Assembly: GCF_020523605.1 (NCBI RefSeq)
Contig: NZ_JAJAQI010000034.1
Coordinates: 1-64,000, forward strand
Source of the DNA: Roseicella aerolata
GTDB taxonomy: Bacteria > Pseudomonadota > Alphaproteobacteria > Acetobacterales > Acetobacteraceae
Reading direction: 5' to 3'
DNA length: 64,000 nucleotides
Shown in pieces: positions 9,381 to 18,279 of the stretch. The notes under the pieces were generated by a model. It saw only the letters and a list, made by a program, of their open reading frames with translations, ran no database searches and had not been told where the DNA came from. The position numbers and the translations under genes are program-made. The stretch's first letter is position 1. The number at the start of each line of letters is the position of its first letter.

Positions 9381-11660
9381 ATGGACACGAGATTCGATAT
9401 GGTTGCGGCTGACCTGCCTGGCGCAGGCGTCCTCTCCGGGGCGCTGAGACAGCAGCAGGTGCTGACGCGGGTCGCCGGCGAGCAGGCGCGCACCCTCTGG
9501 CCACGGCTCGGTCAGCGTGCCGCCGCGCCGCTCCGGCCGCTGCCCGTGAAGCCTCCCCTGAACCTGTGGCAGGACGCCCTGGCCTACGGCATCGACAGCC
9601 TGCAACGCCAGGTGCTGTTCTGGGATACGATGCGGCGTGCCGGCAACGGCCTGCTCGAACACGAGCGGCGCGGCTGCCCGCCGGTGCTCGCCTTCGAGTA
9701 CGACATCGTGATGGACGGGCGCAGCCTGGCGCGTCCCGTCAACTATGCCCTGGTGCGGATCAGGGTGCCCGACGGGTGCCCGTCCACTGATCCCATGCTG
9801 CGGCCCTTCGTGGTGATCGATCCCCGCGCCGGGCACGGCGCCGGGATCGGCGGCTTCAAGACCGACAGCGAGGTCGGCGTCGCGCTGCGCGCGCGCCACC
9901 CGGTTTATTTCGTCATCTTCTTCCGGGACCCGGAGCCGGGGCAGACCATCCTTGACGTGACCGCGGCCGAGCGGGAGTTCCTGCGCGAGGTGATGGCCCG
10001 CCATCCCGAGGCGCCGAAGCCCGTGGTCCTCGGGAACTGCCAGGGAGGCTGGGCGGCCATGCTGCTGGCCGCCACCGCGCCCGAGCTGGTGGGACCGCTC
10101 GTGCTGAACGGGGCGCCGCTGTCCTACTGGGCCGGGCGCACCGGCCGGGCCGCGATGCGCTACATCGGCGGCCTGGCTGGCGGCAGCTGGCCGGTGGCGC
10201 TGCTCTCGGACCTCGGCAATGGCCGCTTCGACGGCGCGCATCTCGGGCTCAACTTCGAGGCGCTGTCGCCTGGTAACACCTGGTTCCGGAAGTATTTCGA
10301 CATCTATTCCAAGGTGGACACCGAAGCCGAGCGCTTCCTGGAATTCGAGCGCTGGTGGAGCGGGCTGTTCCTGATGAACGGCGCGGAGATCCGCTGGATC
10401 GTGGAGAACCTCTTCGTCGGCAACCGCCTCGCGCGCGGCGGGATCGTCTCGGAGACGGGTGAGCCCATCAGCATCCGTTCCCTGCATTCGCCGGTTATCG
10501 TCTTCGCCTCCGAGGGCGATCACATCACCCCCCCGGGGCAGGCGCTGCGCTGGATCGCCGATGTCTACCGCGACGAGGACGACATCAAGGCGGCCGGGCA
10601 GACCATCGTCTACCTGCTGCACGACACCGTCGGGCATCTCGGCATCTTTGTCTCCGCGAGCGTGGCCCGGAAGGAGCACAGCGGGATCGCCTCCATCCTC
10701 GAAGTGATCGAGGCGGTGGCGCCCGGCCTCTACGAAATGCGCATCACCGGCACGGAGGAGGAGGGATATCAGGTCGATCTGCAGGAGCGGAGCCTGGCCG
10801 ATGTGCGCGCCATCTCCGGCGACGATGCCGCGGCGGATGCCTTTGCCGCCGTTGCCGAAGTGTCGGGGGCGGCCAGCCGGGTGTACGATGCCGGCGTCGC
10901 GCCGATCCTCCGTCCGATGGTGACCGAACCGGCCGCCGAACTCGGCAGAAGGCTGCACCCTCTGCGGCTTCGCCGCTACGTGGTGAGCGACGCCAATCCC
11001 GCCCTCGCGGCATTGCCAGCCCTGGCGGAAGCGGCGCGCCGGGCCCGGCGGCCAGCACCGCCCGAAAACCTGTTCCGGCAGATGGAGCAGATCTGGGCCC
11101 AGCAGGTCGAGCATACGCTGGATACCTGGCGCGACCTGCGGGACGGGGCGACCGAGGCCCTCTTCTTCGGCGCCTATGGATGGCTGGCCGCCTTCGGCAT
11201 CGGCCGGAGCGCCCGTGAGCCGGCCGCAGAGGCACGACCGGGCGCCACGAGGGAGGTCGACACGACCGGCTTGGCGGCCCGCTGCCGGGAAGGCGGCTAT
11301 GCCGAAGCCGTCATCCGCATGATGTTGCTGCTGGCCCGGGCACGGGGCGGCGTCCGGCGCTCGAAGCTGGAACGGTCCAAGTACCTCCTCAGCTCGCAAC
11401 TGCCCTTCGCAGCCATGTCCGAGACAGGCCGGCTGGAGCTTATCCAGACCCAGACCAGGTTGGTCTCGCTTGCGCCCGAGGAGTGCCTGGCCAGCCTTCC
11501 CGTATTGCTGCCCGCACCGGAGGAGCGAAAGCGGGCGGTTGACGTCGTCCAGCAGGTCGCCGGCCCCATGGAGGACCTCGACGACCGGACGAGAGAGATG
11601 CTCCGTCGCATCCACGCCGTGCTGGGTTTCGAATGCCTGGAACTGGCGGAGGCGATGTGA
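9381..11660 (+). CDS. DUF3141 protein, alpha/beta-hydrolase related to PHA synthases
   Basis: A 759-residue protein of the DUF3141 family. An alpha/beta-hydrolase core occupies roughly residues 80-450. It has a cysteine in the nucleophile elbow (GNCQGG, about residue 217), an acid in ASEGDHITPP (about 375) and a histidine in DTVGHLGIF (about 417). A Cys-Asp-His triad of this layout is characteristic of polyhydroxyalkanoate synthases. The remaining C-terminal 300 residues are helical and charged, with no motif I recognise. It closes the acyl-CoA/acyl-phosphate operon, and family members commonly sit with phosphotransacylase/kinase genes. A role in hydroxyacyl-CoA or polyester metabolism is inference. 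Confidence 0.88.
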   Translation: MDTRFDMVAADLPGAGVLSGALRQQQVLTRVAGEQARTLWPRLGQRAAAPLRPLPVKPPLNLWQDALAYGIDSLQRQVLFWDTMRRAGNGLLEHERRGCPPVLAFEYDIVMDGRSLARPVNYALVRIRVPDGCPSTDPMLRPFVVIDPRAGHGAGIGGFKTDSEVGVALRARHPVYFVIFFRDPEPGQTILDVTAAEREFLREVMARHPEAPKPVVLGNCQGGWAAMLLAATAPELVGPLVLNGAPLSYWAGRTGRAAMRYIGGLAGGSWPVALLSDLGNGRFDGAHLGLNFEALSPGNTWFRKYFDIYSKVDTEAERFLEFERWWSGLFLMNGAEIRWIVENLFVGNRLARGGIVSETGEPISIRSLHSPVIVFASEGDHITPPGQALRWIADVYRDEDDIKAAGQTIVYLLHDTVGHLGIFVSASVARKEHSGIASILEVIEAVAPGLYEMRITGTEEEGYQVDLQERSLADVRAISGDDAAADAFAAVAEVSGAASRVYDAGVAPILRPMVTEPAAELGRRLHPLRLRRYVVSDANPALAALPALAEAARRARRPAPPENLFRQMEQIWAQQVEHTLDTWRDLRDGATEALFFGAYGWLAAFGIGRSAREPAAEARPGATREVDTTGLAARCREGGYAEAVIRMMLLLARARGGVRRSKLERSKYLLSSQLPFAAMSETGRLELIQTQTRLVSLAPEECLASLPVLLPAPEERKRAVDVVQQVAGPMEDLDDRTREMLRRIHAVLGFECLELAEAM

Positions 11661-11785
11661 GCACAGGCTGACTTGCCCGACCCGCAGGGATGCTGCTCCG
11701 GCTCCCTCTCTGCCGTCATGGCCATTGGGGCGGAAGGGCCATGCCGAGAAGCGGAGGATTGGCGGCTCATCGCGACCGCCGAGGC

Positions 11786-12120
11786 GTGAGGACGAGCCAG
11801 AACCACGCCACCCCGGCCGTCCGGGAACCGGCTGCCGCCGAGGCGTCTGCCGAGCCGGCGGTGCGCGGCATCCGGCGCGCCCCCGCAAGCAGTTTCGGGC
11901 CGGGGAGAGGATCCGCATTCTGCCGGCGGGCCTGCATGGCGAGGAGAGCGTCGCCGGGCTGCGCCGGCGCGAGGGGATCGCGGAGAGCCCGTACTACGCT
12001 TGGTCGAAGGAGATCCTTGAAGCCGGACAGTGACGGTTCGCCGGCGGCACGGCCCCGTGCTACGGCCACCGGCAAGTCGAAGCCCTGGGCCAAGAAGCGT
12101 GCAGCCTGCTCACGCCGGAG
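11786..12120 (+). pseudogene. Decayed IS3-family transposase orfA
   Basis: A remnant of an IS3-type OrfA helix-turn-helix protein. A GTG start at 11786 opens an N-terminal part (TSQNHATPAVREP...) that continues to about 11880. The match then moves to the frame beginning at 11881: PRKQFRAGERIRI, then GLHGEESVAGLRRREGIAES and YYAWSKEILEAG. That frame is broken by a TGA at 12031-12033, beyond which RFAGGTA and QVEALGQEACSL continue the family pattern. One frameshift and one nonsense codon make it inactive. No OrfB follows; a matching OrfB relic lies near 21.6 kb. Confidence 0.7.
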
Positions 12121-12625
12121 CAGGGAACAGCGGCATTCCAGGCGGCTGCATCAGCCGCCTAACGGTGCCCGCGGAGGCGGCTCTTCCGCAGAAAGCGTGG
12201 AAGAAGGCTGTCGCAGCGTCCACCGCCGGGACCGGGCGAGGACCGAACCCCGGTTCCTCCCTGGCACCCTCAGGCTTCAACGCTTCAGGCCGCGGCAATG
12301 CGAAACGGCGGAGACAGCGCCTACAGGCCGGTTCCACGATTTCTGCGGAAGAGCCGCGGAAGCGGGGGAGGGCCGCGGGATGTCGAGCTCATCTCATGGT
12401 GATCGGCACTCGGCATCCGGCAGCGGGCAGCCGACAACCAGGGGCGCGATACTGCGCGGGAAGGCCCGAGTCCCAATCACGGTGCCGGGGCGGACCGCGG
12501 GTCGCAGGGGCACGGTCCGGGCCTGTCGCCCCGCCGCGGTAAGGCAGGCGCCGTGCCGGCGCTGCCGAAGGCGATCCGGGGCGGCGGACCGGCGTTGCTC
12601 GGGGCCAGACGCAGCGCATCGCAGC
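12121..12625. other. Gap after the transposase relic
   Basis: About 500 bp between the orfA remnant and amn. Overlapping open frames on both strands show no recognisable family and no ribosome site. I see nothing supportable; it may be further degraded insertion-sequence DNA plus the amn promoter. Confidence 0.4.
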
Positions 12626-14131
12626 ATGAGGAGGACGTCACCCCTGCCGCCGACCCCAGACCCGCAAGCGAGTGGCCGCTCCCTCACGCCCGAGCAGGCC
12701 GTCGGGCGCCTCGAGGAGATGCACGGGGCCGCCGTGGAGGCGATGCGCATCGCCCTCAGGCGCTTCCTGGCCGGCGGGCCGCCGCCCGATGCCGCGGAGC
12801 GGGCGCGGTTCCGCTATCCCGAGCTCCGGCTGACCTATGACCCGAGCGGTGTCGAGCCGCCCGCCACGCGCCGGGCCTGGGCGAAATTCCAGGCCGCCGG
12901 CGCCTATGCCGTCACCGTCACCCAGCCCGGCTTCTTCCGGCCCTACCTGCTCGAGCAGCTCCGGCCACTGACGGAGGACTTCAGGGCCAGCATCGAGGTG
13001 GGCCCGAGCGGGCAGGAGATTCCCTACCCCTATGTCCTGGAGCGCGGCGACGAGCTCGACGGCAACGGCGTCGCCGCGGCCAGCCTCGCCCGGCATTTCC
13101 CCACCCCCTCGCTCGCGGCGGTGGGCGATGAGGTGCCGGACAGCCTCTGGCGGTTCGAGCCCGGGCAGCCGCGCCCCCTCGCATTGTTCGACGCCGTCCG
13201 GGTTGACTACTCGCTCCGACGCCTGGTCCATTACACTGGCACCGACTGGCGCCGGGTGCAGCCCTGGATCCTGCTGACCAATTATCACCGCTACGTGGAC
13301 CAGTTCGTCCGCTGGGCGCTGGCGGAACTCGCCGCCGCGGACAGCCCCTGGCAGCGCCTCGTCCTGCCCGGCGGCGTCGAGGTGGAACGCGGCGGCGACC
13401 CGGCCGCGGCGGAGGCCCTGGCCGCCTCCGCCCTCTGGCACCGCTACCAGATGCCGGCCTATCACCTGATGCGGCGGGATGGGACGGGCGGCGTCACGCT
13501 GGTCAATATCGGCGTCGGGCCGTCCAACGCCAAGAACATCACCGACCATCTGGCGGTGCTGCGGCCGCATTGCTGGCTCATGGTCGGGCATTGCGCCGGC
13601 CTGCGGCAGTCGCAGGCGATCGGCGACTATGTGCTCGCGCATGGCTATCTGCGGCGCGACCGCATCCTGGACGACCTGGTGCCGCCCGAGATCCCCGTCC
13701 CGGCGCTGGCCGAGGTGCAGGTGGCGCTGCAGGAGGCGGCGGCACGGGTAACGGGCGAGCAGGGCGAGGACCTGAAGCGGCGGCTGCGCACCGGCACGGT
13801 CGTGACCTATGACGACCGCAATTGGGAACTGCGCTGGTCGCGGGAGCGGCGGCGCATCAACCTCTCCCGCGCCATCGCGGTGGATATGGAAAGCGGCACG
13901 CTGGCGGCCCAGGGCTACCGCTTCCGGGTGCCCTATGGGACGCTGCTCTGCGTCTCCGACCGGCCGCTGCATGGCGAGATCAAGCTGCCCGGCACCGCGA
14001 GCGCCTTCTACGAGCGCGCCGTGGGCCAGCACCTCACCATCGGCCTTGCCACGCTCGACATCCTCCGCGGGCAGCTCGCCTCCCTGCATTCGCGCAAGCT
14101 GCGCAGCTTCGACGAGCCGCCCTTCCGGTGA
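12626..14131 (+). CDS. amn: AMP nucleosidase
   Basis: Hydrolyses AMP to adenine and ribose 5-phosphate (EC 3.2.2.4) in purine balance. The 501-residue protein from the ATG at 12626 has the usual two parts. The N-terminal regulatory half (about 30-190) contains the LRPLTEDFRASIEVGPSGQ-type segment. The C-terminal half is a nucleoside-phosphorylase-like domain with NIGVGPSNAKN (about 294), WLMVGHCAGLR, and the long VAVDMESGT stretch that binds the nucleoside. The open frame extends much further upstream, but that part has no similarity. Length agrees with the family. Confidence 0.9.
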   Translation: MRRTSPLPPTPDPQASGRSLTPEQAVGRLEEMHGAAVEAMRIALRRFLAGGPPPDAAERARFRYPELRLTYDPSGVEPPATRRAWAKFQAAGAYAVTVTQPGFFRPYLLEQLRPLTEDFRASIEVGPSGQEIPYPYVLERGDELDGNGVAAASLARHFPTPSLAAVGDEVPDSLWRFEPGQPRPLALFDAVRVDYSLRRLVHYTGTDWRRVQPWILLTNYHRYVDQFVRWALAELAAADSPWQRLVLPGGVEVERGGDPAAAEALAASALWHRYQMPAYHLMRRDGTGGVTLVNIGVGPSNAKNITDHLAVLRPHCWLMVGHCAGLRQSQAIGDYVLAHGYLRRDRILDDLVPPEIPVPALAEVQVALQEAAARVTGEQGEDLKRRLRTGTVVTYDDRNWELRWSRERRRINLSRAIAVDMESGTLAAQGYRFRVPYGTLLCVSDRPLHGEIKLPGTASAFYERAVGQHLTIGLATLDILRGQLASLHSRKLRSFDEPPFR

Positions 14132-14248
14132 GCGGCGCCGTGGCGGGGATGCGAGAGAGCCGATGATGCCGGCCGGCATGGGGCCCGGCGTGCAGCCGCC
14201 ATCGGCGGCTGAGGCTGCATCGGCGTGGCGGCAGTGATGCGGGACAGC

Positions 14249-15013
14249 ATGATGCGCGCCTTGCGCATCCTGACCTACAACGTGCGCCGCTGCGTCGGCG
14301 GCGACGGGCGCGCCGACCCGTCGCGCATCGCCGAGGTCATCGCGCGCCACGCGCCCGACATCGTGGCGCTGCAGGAACTGGATGTCGGGCGCGCCCGCAC
14401 CGGCCATGTGGATCAGGCCCATGCCATCGCGCACCACCTCGCCATGGCTTTCCATTTCCATCCGGCGATCACGGTGGAGGAGGAGCGCTATGGCGACGCC
14501 ATCCTGACCGCGCTGCCGGTCCGCCTGGTGAAGGCGGGGCCGCTTCCCGGCCTGCCGCACCGCCCCCGGCTGGAGGCGCGCGGCGCGCTCTGGGTCGCGG
14601 TGGATCTCGGCGGTGGAGTCGAATTGCACGTGATCAACACGCATCTCGGGCTGCGCGCGGCCGAGCGCGAGGTGCAGGTCGAGGCGCTGCTGGGCGGGGG
14701 CTGGCTCGGCCATCCGGAATGCCGCGGGCAGCGGGTGGTGCTGCTCGGCGACTTCAACGCCATGCCGCGCTCGCGCGCCTATCTGCGGCTGGCCGGACGG
14801 CTTCGCGATGCGCAGCGCGCGCTGCCGGAACACCACCGGCCGCACCCCACCTTCCCCGCGCGCTGGCCGATGCTGCGCATCGACCACGTCTTCCTCGGCG
14901 AGGGGATCGAGGCGCTGCGCGCCGAGGTGCCGCGCGGCATGCCGGAGCGCGTGGCCTCCGACCACCTGCCCCTCGTCGTGGACCTGCGGATCGCCACCAC
15001 CGGCCCGGCCTGA
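14249..15013 (+). CDS. Endonuclease/exonuclease/phosphatase (EEP) family protein
   Basis: About 254 residues with the EEP fold signatures in order: LTYNVRRC at the start (metal/phosphate-binding Asn), LQELDV (metal-binding Glu), INTHLGL, LLGDFNAM, and the terminal RIDHVF plus ASDHLPL with the catalytic Asp-His. Members act on nucleic acid, phosphoinositide or phospholipid phosphodiesters. The neighbours, a phospholipase D and a VTT membrane protein, form a recurrent set and favour a lipid-related role. ATGs at 14237, 14249 and 14252 are all possible; 14249 has GGGA upstream. It ends at a convergent junction occupied by repeat R4. Confidence 0.88.
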   Translation: MMRALRILTYNVRRCVGGDGRADPSRIAEVIARHAPDIVALQELDVGRARTGHVDQAHAIAHHLAMAFHFHPAITVEEERYGDAILTALPVRLVKAGPLPGLPHRPRLEARGALWVAVDLGGGVELHVINTHLGLRAAEREVQVEALLGGGWLGHPECRGQRVVLLGDFNAMPRSRAYLRLAGRLRDAQRALPEHHRPHPTFPARWPMLRIDHVFLGEGIEALRAEVPRGMPERVASDHLPLVVDLRIATTGPA

Positions 15014-15118
15014 GAGACCCAACCGCCGCAGGACTCGGCGGGCGCTTGCGTCGCAGGCTCAGGCGTGGCGCCAGCCTGCTGCCCGACGAACACGGGATCC
15101 TGCCCTGTGGAGGTTGAC
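15014..15118 (+). repeat. Interspersed repeat R4, copy a
   Basis: About 100 bp directly after the EEP stop codon. It aligns with 40024-40126 through AGACCC-CCGC-CAGGACTCGG, GGGCGCTTGCG-CGCA, CAGGCGTG-CGCC, CGC/CCGACGAACACG and GTCGAGGTT-like ends, at roughly 75 percent identity by eye. Both copies lie between convergent genes. Confidence 0.75.
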
Positions 15119-15278
15119 CGGCGGCCTGAATGTTCCGTTCGCGCCGGGTGCCCGAACGGCGCCGCCGTCGGTGGGGCGCGGCCAGGCTCTGCGGAGGACA
15201 CCGCCCGGCGATGGAGGGGCCGTTGACGGGCCAGCATCGACGGCCGCTGGCATGGCCGCGGCGCCGGGCCCGCTCCGC

Positions 15279-16847
15279 TCACCGCCGGCGCCAGGGTCGC
15301 CAGGCATCGTCCGGGCCACGGGGATCGCCCAGATGGAACCGGGCCACCAGCGCGCCGAAGGGGCCGGCCCGACCGGGGCGGATCGGGCGCAGCCGCCGGC
15401 GCGTGTCGGGTACGCCGGCCTCCAGCGCCTCTATGCCGCGGATCAGGCCGCCGCCCGCCGCGAAGGCCACCCTGGCGGCTTCGGTGTCCAGCCCGACATA
15501 ATGGCCGATCAGGTGGTGGCGGAACCGCCGGATCGCCGCCTCCACGCGCGTGCCCTCCGGCCCGTCCGGCGCCTCGGCGACGAGGTCGCATTCGGTGTCA
15601 TAGCCGCCGGAGCGGTTGTTCAGATTGGCCGAGCCGACCCGCAGCAGGCGGTCGTCGATGATGGCGACCTTGGAATGCACGATGATGATGCGGCCGTTCG
15701 GCGTCCGCGGGGCATAGGCACGGAAGCGGCCGCGGCCGGCATCGGCGGCGATCAGGCGCGCGATGAGGACATCGCGCGGCGCATCCATGGTCATGCGGTC
15801 GAAATAGCTCGGGCTCTCGCCGGAGACGACCAGCGCGACCTCCGGCCCGTCCGGCTCGGCGAGGCGCGCCATCAGGGCTTCGGCGAGGCATGGGGAGGCG
15901 AAGTACTGGTTCTCGAGATAGATGAAGCGGCGGGCCGCCGCGATCGCCGCGAGGTGCAGCGCCTCGGCCTCCCGTGCCGGCGGGTTGTGCAGCCAGGCTG
16001 GCTCGGTGCGGGTGACGGCCATGGGGACCCGGGTGAGGTCGGGGCACAGATCCTGTGGCCAGGGGTCCGTCGCCGCCGGTGGTGGCGGGGCGACCCGCTC
16101 CCCCGTGGCGTGGCGCCAGCGCTCGCGCGCCAGGGCGCCGAGCGCCGCGGCCGGCGCGCCGTCCACCATCATCGTGACCTCATGCCGCGGCGGGTGGCCA
16201 TTGCCCGAAGGCATGACCCGGCGGGGATCCTCGTCCAGATGCGCCGGCGTGTCCCAGCGATTGGCGGCGAAATCGCCCCCGCTGCAGAAGGCGACCGCAT
16301 CATCGATGACAAGCAGCTTCTGGTGATGGCAGGCCCCGAAGGGCAGCGAGGCATCAAGGCGGCAGCGGACGCGGCCGCCCGCGGCCCGGAACCAGTCCGG
16401 TGCCCGCCGCGGGAACAGCCCCTCACGGGTGGCAAGGAGCGGCAGCGGCATGTCCCAGACCAGCACGCGGATATCGAGGTCCGGGCGGCGCTCGGCCAGG
16501 GCATTCAGCAGGGGGCCGATCGCATCCGGCCAGGGCTCCGCCTGGCTGTCGCCTGCATCCGGGCACAGCCGGGTGCGCGGGTCGAAGTCCCAGCCCAGCA
16601 ACAGGATCGAATGCCGGGCGCGCAGCATCGTGGCCCGCGCGGCGGCGAAATAGTCGGCGGTGTCGAGCAGCAGCGACGCGCGTTCCGCCAGGCCGGCCTG
16701 CCAGCACGTCATGCCCGGCCGGAGCAGCGATGTGGTCGCGGCCGTGGTCGGGGTGTCAGCCGCCGGAACGGCCCCGGGCCGGAGAGTGCTGAGGCTGGGC
16801 ACCGATCTCCCGTTGACCGTTATGGTTCGTCGATCTGCATGAGACAC
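15279..16847 (-). CDS. Phospholipase D / cardiolipin synthase-like protein
   Basis: Phospholipase D superfamily enzyme, about 522 residues from a GTG at 16847 that has GGGGGA six bases upstream; an ATG at 16922 is possible but adds a low-complexity N-terminus. Two HKD active-site motifs are present: HHQKLLVIDD near residue 174, followed by CSGG, and VHSKVAIIDD near 388, followed by GSANLNNRS. The two motifs form one active site for phosphatidyl transfer or hydrolysis. It is transcribed with the VTT-domain gene encoded just upstream on the same strand and converges on the EEP gene; the trio suggests membrane phospholipid turnover. Confidence 0.92.
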   Translation of the reverse strand: MSHADRRTITVNGRSVPSLSTLRPGAVPAADTPTTAATTSLLRPGMTCWQAGLAERASLLLDTADYFAAARATMLRARHSILLLGWDFDPRTRLCPDAGDSQAEPWPDAIGPLLNALAERRPDLDIRVLVWDMPLPLLATREGLFPRRAPDWFRAAGGRVRCRLDASLPFGACHHQKLLVIDDAVAFCSGGDFAANRWDTPAHLDEDPRRVMPSGNGHPPRHEVTMMVDGAPAAALGALARERWRHATGERVAPPPPAATDPWPQDLCPDLTRVPMAVTRTEPAWLHNPPAREAEALHLAAIAAARRFIYLENQYFASPCLAEALMARLAEPDGPEVALVVSGESPSYFDRMTMDAPRDVLIARLIAADAGRGRFRAYAPRTPNGRIIIVHSKVAIIDDRLLRVGSANLNNRSGGYDTECDLVAEAPDGPEGTRVEAAIRRFRHHLIGHYVGLDTEAARVAFAAGGGLIRGIEALEAGVPDTRRRLRPIRPGRAGPFGALVARFHLGDPRGPDDAWRPWRRR

Positions 16848-16926
16848 GTTTCCCCCGCGTGAGTTCCCCGGGATTGGCGCCTTGGCGGGATCGTGCCCAT
16901 TCCGGGCCGGCGAGCATTCCATGGCG

Positions 16927-17727
16927 TCATCCCTCGCGCCGCCGCCGGCGCCACCAGGTGGTCAGCAGCGACAGCACCGCCAGCCCGGTCAGCGGCAGCA
17001 GCACCGATGGGGAGAGGACCGCCGACAGGTCGGGCGTCTCGCCATGCGCGAAGATGTCGTCGAGCCCGGCGCCCAGGCTGGCAAAGACCGCCGTGCCCGG
17101 CAGGATACCCAGCGCCGTTCCGGTGGCGAAGGGCAGCAGGCGCATCCCGACCAGGGCGGGTGCGATGGTACCCAGCCAGTAGGGCACGATCGGGAGCAAC
17201 CGGAGCGAGAGCAGGTACCAGCCGCCATCGCGTTCCAGCCCCGGCCGCAGCGTCTCGACCAGGCGGCCGGCATGGCGCGCCACCACCGGGGCCAGCGCCG
17301 ACCGGACCGCGAGGAACAGCAGGCAGGCGCCGGTCGTCGCCGCTGCCGCCGCGAGTGCCGTGCCGAGCCAGAGGCCGAAGAGCAGGCCGCCCGCCATGGT
17401 CAGCACGGGGCCGGCGGGCACCGCCAGGGCAATCGCCCCGGCATAGGTCCCGACATAGAGCAGCGCCGCCGCGACCGGCCTCGCCGCCACCAGTTCAGCC
17501 AGCGCCCTGCGGTATTCCGCCAGCGCGGCGAGCGAGAGCTGCCGGTGCAGGCCCAGCGCGAAGATCAGGAGGATGGCCGCCAGCAGCAGCGCCAGCGGCC
17601 AGAACCGGCGCAGGCCGGGCCGGCCTGCAACCCGGCTCGGCGCCCTGGCCGCCTTTCCGGGATGCCCGTGGGCCTGGAGTCCCGAGCCTTCGGCATCGGC
17701 GGAGCCCTGTCGCGGTCTGGCGGCCAT
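16927..17727 (-). CDS. TVP38/TMEM64 (VTT/DedA-type) membrane protein
   Basis: Integral membrane protein, about 266 residues from the ATG at 17727, which has GGGAG five bases before it. After a basic, Arg-rich N-terminal 40 residues come a first membrane helix (about 45-62) and the VTT core. The core includes AGAIALAVPAGPVLTMAGG and LPIVPYWL, then GILPGTAVFASLGAG, with re-entrant-loop Gly/Pro patterns characteristic of this family. DedA relatives are linked to phospholipid scrambling and membrane homeostasis. It precedes the phospholipase D gene on the same strand with an 80-bp gap. Confidence 0.9.
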   Translation of the reverse strand: MAARPRQGSADAEGSGLQAHGHPGKAARAPSRVAGRPGLRRFWPLALLLAAILLIFALGLHRQLSLAALAEYRRALAELVAARPVAAALLYVGTYAGAIALAVPAGPVLTMAGGLLFGLWLGTALAAAAATTGACLLFLAVRSALAPVVARHAGRLVETLRPGLERDGGWYLLSLRLLPIVPYWLGTIAPALVGMRLLPFATGTALGILPGTAVFASLGAGLDDIFAHGETPDLSAVLSPSVLLPLTGLAVLSLLTTWWRRRRREG

Positions 17728-18279
17728 TCTCCCGCTTCCCTGGAGGTGGGAAATGGCCCGGCCCTGGCGGGGCGCCGCCGGCACCGTGGTCCATCCCGGT
17801 CAGTCGAACACCGCCGCGGGTGGCCGGGTGCGCGGACACGGCAAAAAGAGGCCGGGCGCCCGCCCTGCCTGCCGGAGGTGCCGACGATCCGCAGGCGGCC
17901 GGGCGGGGGCGTTCGGGCGGCGATGCGCGCCGGCGATGCGGGGGTGGACAGCGCCCTGGCCGAGCGCACCATCGGGTTTCTGCTCTCTCGTCGCGAGGGT
18001 GCGCTGTTCGCGTCCGGGGAGGATGGCAGGCGCCGCCGGGACGACATCGCGTCTCTGGCGGAGATCTGCGGGATGGGCGGCGCCCATCCGCTGGTCCGCC
18101 GGCCCGCCCGCCGACGCGGTTTGCCCATGGCTGGCGCCGGAACCGCCTTGATGAGGCATGCCCTGCCCCGGGCAGCCGCATCCCGTGCCGCCGGGCGAGC
18201 CGCGCCGGGATTCCGGTCCCGCGGAACCCATGACGGCCGGCCCGGTTTCGCAGGCATACCGTCCCGGAAGGAGTGGTGC
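17728..18279. other. Divergent intergenic region
   Basis: About 550 bp between the divergent VTT gene and the ferric-reductase-like gene. It must hold promoters for both. A + frame from about 17923 runs into the reductase frame without a stop, but has no family resemblance and no ribosome site, so I do not annotate it. Confidence 0.4.

Noticed and set aside
9039-11918. A 959-codon minus-strand frame over the DUF3141 gene
   Set aside because: Same antisense effect; the plus-strand product has clear family motifs and this one has none.
12638-15022. A 794-codon minus-strand frame across amn and the EEP gene
   Set aside because: Spans two well-supported genes on the other strand and has no family pattern.
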